22,414 nucleotides of DNA from contig DCFP01000125.1 in assembly GCA_002319925.1 (NCBI GenBank), forward strand, positions 1 through 22,414, written 5' to 3'. Of the stretch, positions 6,792 to 12,999 are shown piece by piece; position 1 is the first letter of the stretch, and each line of letters begins with the position of its first letter. A model generated the notes under the pieces. It saw nothing but the letters and a program-made list of their open reading frames with translations, was not told the origin of the DNA and did not search any database. A program made the position numbers and the translations under genes. Source of the stretch: Holophagaceae bacterium UBA1801 (GTDB taxonomy: Bacteria; Acidobacteriota; Holophagae; Holophagales; Holophagaceae).

Positions 6792-8515
6792 GACCGTCGC
6801 CTGATGGCCAAGGAAACCGTGAAGATGCCCCAGGGATCGATCTCCATGGTCTGTTTCTCGAAGCCCGCTGACCGCACCAGCTCGTCCATCTCCGCCTGGG
6901 TCCGGCGGCGCATGATCCAGGGCTGCCCTTCCCGGTTGATCAGCGTCCTCGCGATGAACTCGATCTGCGGGTGCCAGGGCTGATTGGTGTAGATCAGGAT
7001 TCCGCCGTCATCCATGGCATCCGCCAAACCGTGCAGGGTCGCCAAGATCCGGCCGTTGTCGGGGATCAGTTCGAAGAGTCCCGAAATGATGCCCAGATTG
7101 GGCCGGGGCTGGAGACTGGCCAAGGAAGCACGATCAAAGGCGTCACCCCAGCGATAGGTGACGCCTTGCACATCCAGCTCCTGCGCCAGCTTGCTGCCCG
7201 CCTTGAGATTGACTTCCTTGTAGTCCCGCAGCAGGGCCGTGGCCTTCACCCGGGGCAGGGCCTTCATGGCATCCAGCACATAGCGGCCCACGCCTGTGGC
7301 CACATCGAGGATGCGGACCTCCTGACCCTGGGCATGCAGCGACGCCATGCCCTGTCGCAGCAGTTTTTCGAGATGCACCTTCCGCTGGCGGATGCCCCGC
7401 CACCCCACGCTTTCCAGGTAGGACTTGTCCATCATGCGGCCCAACGGCGTGATGCCCTTGGGGCGGTTGGCATAGACGTAGTCGAGGGTCTCGCCGGAAT
7501 CGAAACCGCTCTGCCAGCCCAGGCGGATGCCTTGGCTCAATTTCCCCAAGGTCCTCATGGCGGAGCGCATCAAGCGCCAGCCCAAGCTGTGATTTAGCGC
7601 CGAAAGGAGATCGAATTCCGTCTTGGTGAAACCGCCGCGGTCCGCATGGAGCAGTGAAGCCGGGCGGTCCTGGGCTTCGAAACACTCGCGGATGAACTCA
7701 CGGGACCTGGTGATGGGGATGTGCCGGTCCTTCTCGTGGAACAGCGCGTGGTAGAACCCCGGCAGCATGCAGTATTCCTTGCGATGGGAGGACAGGTTCC
7801 GGTAGAAGGTCTCCTGCACCGAGCGCTTCACCACCCAATCGGATCCAGCCGCCATCACCAGCGTGGGCACGGTGATGGCTCCCGCGTCGGACACCACGCG
7901 GCGGGAGGTGTCGTAGAGATCCAGGAGGATGTTCACGGCGATCTGCCGGAAGATGGCTGGATCCGCAGCGTATGCCTCAACCTGCTCCGGATCGTGGGTG
8001 AGCACCTTGGCCTTCACGTAACTGCGGATGTAACCATGTCCGAAGGCCTTCTGGCGCAGGCGCAGCGCCGGGATGGCGAAGGGCACATAGAGCTTCACAT
8101 CGAAGGCGGGTGCTGCCAGCACCATGGCCCGCAAGGGCGGGGCGTAGTCATGGACCCAGGCCGCCACAATGGCCGCGCCCACGCTGTGAGCCAGGACAGC
8201 CATGCTCTCGAGGGGGATGCCGTGCTTGCTGGAAATGTGCCGAGCGAAGCAATCGGCATCCTTGATGATGACAGCCAGGTTTTCCGCGGACCCGCGGTCG
8301 CCCGGGGAACGACCGTGCCCCCGCGCATCCCACGCGAAGACGTGGAAATCGTCGAATCCCAGATCCTTGACCAGCTCTTCCATGCGGCCGGAATGCTCGT
8401 GCCCGCGATGGAAGACCAGCAGAGCCTTGTCGCTCGGGTTGGCAGGATGCCAAGCACGGTAGAAAAGCTCGGCGCCATCATGCGATGGGAAGGTGTGTTC
8501 AGTGGCGGGATTCAT
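6788..8515 (-). CDS. ynbC: Alpha/beta hydrolase - methyltransferase fusion, YnbC-like
   Basis: 575 residues from the ATG at 8513-8515, supported by GGAG 5 bases upstream; an ATG 27 bases earlier lacks a ribosome site. Residues 1-285 are a monoacylglycerol-lipase-like alpha/beta hydrolase: 'HEHSGR' (39-44), 'WDARGHGRSPG' (62-72), nucleophile S111 in 'AHSVG' (Ala replaces the usual first Gly), likely D226 and H256. Residues about 300-575 form a class I SAM-dependent methyltransferase with motif I 'ILDVATGVGRY' (402-412), probably the Methyltransf_20 family. E. coli YnbC has the same fusion and nearly the same length. It could release an acyl group from a lipid and methylate a lipid or headgroup; the substrate is unknown. 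It is coupled to the phosphatase gene downstream and has its own operator-covered promoter. Confidence 0.88.
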   Translation of the reverse strand: MNPATEHTFPSHDGAELFYRAWHPANPSDKALLVFHRGHEHSGRMEELVKDLGFDDFHVFAWDARGHGRSPGDRGSAENLAVIIKDADCFARHISSKHGIPLESMAVLAHSVGAAIVAAWVHDYAPPLRAMVLAAPAFDVKLYVPFAIPALRLRQKAFGHGYIRSYVKAKVLTHDPEQVEAYAADPAIFRQIAVNILLDLYDTSRRVVSDAGAITVPTLVMAAGSDWVVKRSVQETFYRNLSSHRKEYCMLPGFYHALFHEKDRHIPITRSREFIRECFEAQDRPASLLHADRGGFTKTEFDLLSALNHSLGWRLMRSAMRTLGKLSQGIRLGWQSGFDSGETLDYVYANRPKGITPLGRMMDKSYLESVGWRGIRQRKVHLEKLLRQGMASLHAQGQEVRILDVATGVGRYVLDAMKALPRVKATALLRDYKEVNLKAGSKLAQELDVQGVTYRWGDAFDRASLASLQPRPNLGIISGLFELIPDNGRILATLHGLADAMDDGGILIYTNQPWHPQIEFIARTLINREGQPWIMRRRTQAEMDELVRSAGFEKQTMEIDPWGIFTVSLAIRRRS

Positions 8516-8538
8516 GGGAGCTCCGGAAAAACCAGCAA

Positions 8539-8599
8539 CCATACGCTAGCGTATTGATTACCATACGCATAAGTATGGTCACCCTTCATCCAGCGTCAA
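8539..8599 (-). promoter_or_regulatory. Promoter with two tandem palindromic operators upstream of ynbC-like gene
   Basis: Reading leftward, TTGACG (plus 8594-8599) is a near-consensus -35 box. The -10 is CATACT (8572-8577, spacer 16) or ATACTT (8571-8576, spacer 17). Two related palindromes cover the -10 and start region: CCATACGCNNNNGTAT at 8539-8554, including the perfect 14-base palindrome 8541-8554, and the same pattern at 8561-8576, where CCATAC/GTATGG pair over 8561-8578. They are 22 bases apart, about two turns. This looks like a TetR-family-style repressor site. No TetR gene is present in the window. Confidence 0.7.
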
Positions 8600-8617
8600 G
8601 GGCTTTCCCGAAGATTT

Positions 8618-9334
8618 TCAGCGAAGGCTCTGAACGGCCCTCGAGAGCGCTTCCGCCACCTGATGGGTCCCTTCCCGGGACTCCGGAGTATCCGCAAAGG
8701 TCATGGGCTCACCGATGAGTAGGCGTACCTTCCTTGGTCTCGGCAGTTTCGAACCCTTCGGGAAAGCCTCGAAGGCGCCCTGCAATCGGCAGGGAACAAC
8801 GGGTATCGAAGTACCCGCCACAAGGGCGCCGATGCCCGGCTTGAAAGGCCCCAACTCGCCCGTCTTGGTGCGGGTGCCCTCCGGGAACAGGATCAGAACA
8901 TTACCGGGATTCATCAGCAGCTTCCGGCACATCATCAGGCTCTGCCCTGCCCGGCTGCTCCGCTCGAAGGGAATGGCGTTCAGGAGGATCACCGAGAAGG
9001 TGAGCCCCTGGAGGTTGCGGAAGAAGTAGTCCTTGGCGGCCACGGGAAAGGCCCGGTGCAGCTTGCGGAGCGGCAGAGAGGCCAGCATGCAGGGAGCGTC
9101 CAGGTGGCTCGAATGATTGGCCACGAGGATGAAGGAACCCTCTGCTGGCAGCCGCTCCTGACCGACTACCTCGAACCGGTGATAGAGCCGGAGCCAGGTG
9201 CGCAGGCCCATGGCGGCCGTGGACCTCAGCGCATAGATGAACATCTCCGGTTCCCGGGGAAAGTGCTGGAGGCGCTCCACCAGATTGAGATCCAGCGCTT
9301 CAGAGGGCGTGTATTGCCATTCGTTTTCGTCCAC
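8618..9334 (-). CDS. 1-acyl-glycerol-3-phosphate acyltransferase-like protein (PlsC family)
   Basis: 238 residues, starting at GTG (9332-9334) with AAGGA 8 bases upstream; the next Met is residue 31. The family blocks are clear: 'NHSSHLD' (73-79, catalytic H74 and D79), 'IPFERSS' (121-127), 'FPEGTRT' (150-156) and 'VVPCRLQG' (179-186). It should transfer an acyl group to a lysophosphatidate-type acceptor at the inner membrane face. It lies 2 bases downstream of the CDP-diacylglycerol synthase gene and before the hydrolase/methyltransferase gene. The E. coli ynb operon has no such gene, so this is an addition. In the pathway it could reacylate a lipid trimmed by the hydrolase, or make the phosphatidate used by the neighbouring cytidylyltransferase. 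Confidence 0.88.
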   Translation of the reverse strand: MDENEWQYTPSEALDLNLVERLQHFPREPEMFIYALRSTAAMGLRTWLRLYHRFEVVGQERLPAEGSFILVANHSSHLDAPCMLASLPLRKLHRAFPVAAKDYFFRNLQGLTFSVILLNAIPFERSSRAGQSLMMCRKLLMNPGNVLILFPEGTRTKTGELGPFKPGIGALVAGTSIPVVPCRLQGAFEAFPKGSKLPRPRKVRLLIGEPMTFADTPESREGTHQVAEALSRAVQSLR

Positions 9335-9336
9335 GC

Positions 9337-10278
9337 CTACAGTCCTTTGAAGAAGCGCACCATGTGGAAGAACAGCGGCGCGACGTAGATCAGGCTGTCG
9401 ATGCGATCCATGACCCCGCCGTGGCCAGGGATCGTGGCGCCCATGTCCTTGATTCCTACATCCCGCTTGATGACGCTAATGGAGAGATCCCCGAGCTGAC
9501 CGCCGATGCCCACGATCACGCCCGTGAGGATCAGCTCGCGCGTTCCGAATCCCGGCAGGGCGAAGCGCATCAACCAGGGCAAGCCCATGGACACCGCAAA
9601 GGCTCCCAGTGCCCCCTCCCACGTCTTCTTGGGGCTGATGACATCCCGGAAAGGGTGTTTGCCGAAGAGGCGCCCGAAGGTGAAGGCCGCCACGTCATTC
9701 AGTTCCACGGCGAACACGAGGTAGAGCAGGTAGTTGATGGCGTGGTGCGAATTGGTGAGATAGGCCAGGTGGCCGAACATCCAGCCGATGTAGATGAAGC
9801 CGATGATGGCCAGGGACATGGCCTGGAGCTGACCCTTCACCTGGTTCCTGATGATCGGAATCAGGAGGATCAGCGCCACCACGTACACGGGCAGCACGAT
9901 GAACATGCCGTACCAGCCGGTGACGCCAGGTTGATGGGGATCCTGCACGAAACAGAGGACCGCCAGGGCCAGCACGCCCACATAGGTCGCGCCGGTCATG
10001 AGCCAGTCCCGGTAGAGACCCGTGGCGCGGCTGTATTCCTTGAGACCCAGCAAGGACAGACCTGTGAAGAGCACCACGAGGGCGTGATGCCCGATGGCGG
10101 CGCACAGGAAAAAGAGGGGCGCCATGATGAGCCAGCCTCGGTAGGTGCGCCAGATGGAGCTCACATCCTTCCGGAAGCCGCAGGTCAGGATCAGCAGCAC
10201 GCCCCCTGCCCCCGCCAGCACGCCGATCACGACCTTCAGATAGAAAGCGAATATCGGATCTCGCAGAGCATCCATCAT
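9337..10278 (-). CDS. ynbB: Phosphatidate cytidylyltransferase (CDP-diacylglycerol synthase), YnbB-like
   Basis: 313 residues. The start is the ATG at 10276-10278, which overlaps the stop of the upstream gene as ATGA and has GAGGA 7 bases before it; the same frame stays open further upstream only because it runs across the preceding gene. The protein has about eight membrane spans and a complete CTP_transf_1 signature at 268-294: 'SVIKRDVGIKD', then 'PGHGGVMDRID'. It would form CDP-diacylglycerol from phosphatidate and CTP. As in E. coli ynbAB, it is paired with a CDP-alcohol transferase, so it may supply a dedicated CDP-lipid pool. It could instead be the only CdsA of the genome, but the housekeeping neighbours expected for that are absent. 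Confidence 0.92.
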   Translation of the reverse strand: MMDALRDPIFAFYLKVVIGVLAGAGGVLLILTCGFRKDVSSIWRTYRGWLIMAPLFFLCAAIGHHALVVLFTGLSLLGLKEYSRATGLYRDWLMTGATYVGVLALAVLCFVQDPHQPGVTGWYGMFIVLPVYVVALILLIPIIRNQVKGQLQAMSLAIIGFIYIGWMFGHLAYLTNSHHAINYLLYLVFAVELNDVAAFTFGRLFGKHPFRDVISPKKTWEGALGAFAVSMGLPWLMRFALPGFGTRELILTGVIVGIGGQLGDLSISVIKRDVGIKDMGATIPGHGGVMDRIDSLIYVAPLFFHMVRFFKGL

Positions 10279-10943
10279 GCCTGGTTCCTCTGCTTGGCAG
10301 CCAGCAGGCGCAGGGTGCTGGCGAGACGAACCCACACGGTCTGGACGCAACCGATGATCACGATCACACAAGCCCAATCCAGGATCGAGAGCGCGCCGAA
10401 CCTGGCGCCGCCGAGGAAGAACGTGCACCACGCACCGATGTGGACGATCACCATGCGCCAGGGCTTGGACATGATCCCGCCGAATTCGCGTTTGCCCGCC
10501 ACCGCTTGCCCGAAGGTGCCCACGTAGGCGGTGAACAGTGCCAGGATGGCCGCCCAGTAAGCAAGGAATGGAATGCACCAGCCGCTGTGCGCGATGCCCA
10601 CGAAGATGAGCACATCGGAAATGCGATCCGGAAGATCATTCAGGATCTCGCCCCGGAGGGAGGCCTTGCCGGAAGCCAGGGCCACCATGCCGTCCAGCAT
10701 GTTGAGCCAGAGCCGGATGTAGCAGAAGGCAGGCCCCACTAAGAGCAGCCAGGGATGGGCGCTGCTCAAGAAGAAGCAGGTTCCCGCCAAGGCCGCGGTC
10801 ACGATGGACGCATAGGAGATGGCGTCGGGATGGATGTGCCAGCGCACGCAGAGCGAAACCGCCAAGTGGGCCATGGACCGGAAAGCGTCCGCGATGGGCC
10901 TCCGGGAGGCTGGCTGATAGGTCTTCGGGCTGGGATCCGGCAT
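10275..10943 (-). CDS. ynbA: CDP-alcohol phosphatidyltransferase family protein, YnbA-like
   Basis: 222 residues with about six membrane spans. The family motif (normally DxxDGxxARx8Gx3Dx3D) is present at 81-106 but altered: N81 for the first Asp, D84-G85 kept, L89 for the Arg, G98 kept, N102 for the third Asp, D106 kept. From memory, E. coli YnbA has a similar 'N..LDG' and 'GAILNE' pattern, so the Asn residues may mark a YnbA subfamily rather than decay. It should join CDP-diacylglycerol to an alcohol or sugar-alcohol phosphate. The acceptor is unknown. First gene of the lipid cluster; coupled by ATGA to the synthase gene. The start lies 29 bases from the divergent Dnmt2-like gene and its ribosome site is weak (GAGG 13 bases away). 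Confidence 0.85.
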   Translation of the reverse strand: MPDPSPKTYQPASRRPIADAFRSMAHLAVSLCVRWHIHPDAISYASIVTAALAGTCFFLSSAHPWLLLVGPAFCYIRLWLNMLDGMVALASGKASLRGEILNDLPDRISDVLIFVGIAHSGWCIPFLAYWAAILALFTAYVGTFGQAVAGKREFGGIMSKPWRMVIVHIGAWCTFFLGGARFGALSILDWACVIVIIGCVQTVWVRLASTLRLLAAKQRNQA

Positions 10944-10972
10944 GATCCGATAGTAACCTCGATCGAAGAGCC

Positions 10973-11842
10973 ATGAGTCTGCGCATCCTCGAACTCTTCT
11001 CCGGCCTGGGCGGCTGGCGCTATGCCCTTCAGGGGATGGGCGAGGTGATTGCCGCGTACGATATCAGCCCCACGGCCAATGCCACCTATATGCTGAATCA
11101 CGGAGACCGTCCCATCGCCCGGGAGCTGGCCAGCATCGCGCCCGCAACCATGGCCGCGCATCAAGCCGATCTCTGGGCCATGAGCCCACCTTGCCAGCCC
11201 TTCTGCCGCATGGGCAATCGCCACGGGTTGGAAGACCGCCGTTCCAAGGCGTTTCTCAATCTGATAGACATTCTGCCCCTCGCACCCCCGCAGCATCTGA
11301 TTATGGAAAACGTTTCCGGTTTCCTTGGATCCAATGCCCACGAGCTGATCGAAGGCACCCTGAAAAAGCTGGGATTCCACACGCACACCTGCGAACTCTG
11401 CCCGACGCAATTCGGGATTCCCAATCAACGCCCCCGCCTCTATCTGCTGGCATCTCAGCGACCTTTGAAGACCGCGATTGCGCCGCAAATCCCACCAGTT
11501 TCCATCGCGATCTACTTGGATTCCGAAGAGGATCCATCCCTGTATCTGGATCCGCAGGTGCTCGCCAAACACAAGCCCGGCCTCGATCTCGTGCGGCCGG
11601 ATGAGCATCGCACGGCATGCTTCATCGGCGGCTATGGGCAGCGCTTCGTGGGCAGCGGCTCTTTCCTGAAGACCGATCACGGCATCCGGCGCTTCTCGAC
11701 CGCAGAAGTGGCGCGGTTCATGGGCCTGCCGCCCACCTTCCGGTTCCCGGAAGAAATCAGCATTGAGCAGCGCTACAAACTCTTGGGCAACGGCCTGAAC
11801 ATTCCCGTAGCGAGCTGGGTGGCACGCCAATTGTCGGTTTGA
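10973..11842 (+). CDS. Dnmt2-type cytosine-5 methyltransferase (predicted tRNA methyltransferase)
   Basis: 289 residues. All C5-cytosine methyltransferase blocks are present: 'ELFSGLGG' (7-14), 'PPCQPF' (72-77, catalytic C74), 'MENVSGF' (111-117), 'FGIPNQRPRLYLLA' (147-160), and the C-terminal 'RYKLLGNGLNIPVA' (267-280). Several stretches fit Dnmt2/TRDMT1 better than restriction-type enzymes: 'MSPPCQPFCRMG' followed by 'FLNLIDILP', and the 'ACFIGGYG..VGSGS' block (215-230), which aligns with the Dnmt2 CFT-containing segment with Ile in place of Thr. The target recognition region is very short. Dnmt2 enzymes methylate C38 of tRNA-Asp, and a Geobacter homologue has been reported to act on tRNA-Glu. 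There is no restriction endonuclease nearby. It is divergent from the ynbA-like gene and ends 1 base from the convergent transporter gene. Confidence 0.85.
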   Translation: MSLRILELFSGLGGWRYALQGMGEVIAAYDISPTANATYMLNHGDRPIARELASIAPATMAAHQADLWAMSPPCQPFCRMGNRHGLEDRRSKAFLNLIDILPLAPPQHLIMENVSGFLGSNAHELIEGTLKKLGFHTHTCELCPTQFGIPNQRPRLYLLASQRPLKTAIAPQIPPVSIAIYLDSEEDPSLYLDPQVLAKHKPGLDLVRPDEHRTACFIGGYGQRFVGSGSFLKTDHGIRRFSTAEVARFMGLPPTFRFPEEISIEQRYKLLGNGLNIPVASWVARQLSV

Positions 11843-11843
11843 C

Positions 11844-12272
11844 TCAGTGCTTGGTCAGAAGCACAAGACCCACGAGGGTCACCAGGATCCCGATGAGCCT
11901 CTGAATAGAAAAGGCCTCCCGGAAGATGATCAGGGCAATGGGCACTAGCAGCAGAGCCGAAGCGCCATTCACCGCCACGCCGGACCACTGGAGGATGTTG
12001 CCGGAACGGTAGGCCAGCAGGAAGCCGATCTCGATGAGCACGACGCCCGCCCCCAGCACCAGCACAGGCCAGCTGAGGATCTGCCCAAGCCATGAACCGC
12101 CGGACGTATCGCGGAAGAAGGGTGCGGCCAGCGCCGACAGCACGAAGGCTACGCCGTAGACAGCCATGAGCAGGATCATCGGATTGGCCGTGGGCGAGAT
12201 CGTCTTCTGGCCCAAGTGGTAGGTGATGTTCCCCAGGGCCGCAATGGCAAGAAAGACAAAGGCCTGCTTCAT
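11844..12272 (-). CDS. Half-size EamA/DMT-type transporter
   Basis: 142 residues from the ATG at 12270-12272, which overlaps the stop of the upstream reductase gene (ATGA). Four to five membrane spans are visible (about 2-20, 30-50, 66-88, 96-117 and 124-140). The end 'IFREAFSIQRLIGILVTLVGLVLL' is typical of one EamA repeat. Full-length DMT permeases have two such repeats, so this one probably works as a dimer like other small DMT proteins. It is co-transcribed with a quinone reductase under a divergent MocR regulator. The context suggests export of a toxic or redox-active compound, but the substrate is unknown. Confidence 0.8.
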   Translation of the reverse strand: MKQAFVFLAIAALGNITYHLGQKTISPTANPMILLMAVYGVAFVLSALAAPFFRDTSGGSWLGQILSWPVLVLGAGVVLIEIGFLLAYRSGNILQWSGVAVNGASALLLVPIALIIFREAFSIQRLIGILVTLVGLVLLTKH

Positions 12273-12898
12273 GACCGCGCTCCTGCGAAGGCTTCCGATA
12301 GCTTGGCAGAGACCGCGTCCCTGGCGTGCTCGATCCACGCCGCCCGCTCTTCGGGGCGGCTGTTGACCACCACGCCGTAGGCATGGCGGAAGAAGCCTGG
12401 AACACCGCAGTAAGGGAAGATGCACCGGCCCCAAAGCGTATCCAGCGGATCGCCGAAGATGCTGCGTTCCCGTTCCATGGGCGTGTCGGACGTATTCAGC
12501 ACGATGGCGATGCGCGCCTTCAAAAGGCCCGTGGGCACACCGGCTCCGCTGTCGTCCGCATCGAACCGGTAGGCGACACCGGGCCGGAGAACGCGGTCCA
12601 CCCAGCCTTTGAGGATGGCCGGTGGCTGCCCCCACCAGTTGGGATGCACCACGATGAAGGCATCGGCCGCGGCGGCCTCGCGGCAGTGCTGCTCCACCAA
12701 AGGGTCTTCGGATCGCCGCTGGAGCAGTTCCTCCGGTTCAAGCAATGGCTTGAAGCCTTCCTGGTAGAGGTCGTGAGCGTGAACCTCGCAGCCCAGCGAG
12801 CGACAGGCCTCTGCGCCCGCCGAGGCCAGGGCATGACAGAGGCTGCTGGGTTTGGGATTGGCAAGCAGAAGTGAGACACATCTTGATGTACCACGCAT
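12269..12898 (-). CDS. Flavodoxin-fold NAD(P)H quinone oxidoreductase family protein
   Basis: 209 residues with GGAGG 5 bases before the ATG. It matches the Flavodoxin_2 family (NQO1, MdaB, KefF): N-terminal phosphate-binding region 'LLLANPKPSSLCHAL' (10-24), 'HDLYQEGF' (42-49), and the diagnostic 'HPNWWGQPPAILKGWVDRVL' (85-104). It should bind FMN or FAD and reduce quinones or similar electrophiles in the cytosol with NAD(P)H. First gene of a two-gene operon with the small transporter. It is divergent from a MocR regulator over a 101-base spacer with direct repeats, so that regulator is its likely controller. Confidence 0.88.
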   Translation of the reverse strand: MRGTSRCVSLLLANPKPSSLCHALASAGAEACRSLGCEVHAHDLYQEGFKPLLEPEELLQRRSEDPLVEQHCREAAAADAFIVVHPNWWGQPPAILKGWVDRVLRPGVAYRFDADDSGAGVPTGLLKARIAIVLNTSDTPMERERSIFGDPLDTLWGRCIFPYCGVPGFFRHAYGVVVNSRPEERAAWIEHARDAVSAKLSEAFAGARS

Positions 12899-12948
12899 CG
12901 GTACCTCCCTGAACGGCTGCTCCAGTCTCGAATTAAATTGGAACTATC

Positions 12949-12982
12949 CATAGATCCACTTCTGCCAGAATTCATAGATCCA
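12949..12982. promoter_or_regulatory. Direct repeat CATAGATCCA, likely MocR operator
   Basis: CATAGATCCA occurs exactly at 12949-12958 and 12973-12982, 24 bases start to start, in the spacer between the divergent reductase and MocR genes. MocR proteins such as GabR bind direct repeats, so this fits the regulator encoded at 13000. The two copies flank a likely promoter region but I cannot assign -35/-10 boxes. Confidence 0.65.
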
Positions 12983-12999
12983 TTGGAATACTTCGCAAC

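Noticed and set aside
10279..10578. N-terminal extension of the CDP-diacylglycerol synthase frame
   Set aside because: It runs through the ynbA-like gene in another frame, gives a low-complexity Arg/His-rich peptide, and the ATG at 10278 has a good ribosome site and an ATGA overlap.
10973..11842. Restriction-modification system
   Set aside because: The methyltransferase has Dnmt2 features and there is no endonuclease or specificity gene on either side.
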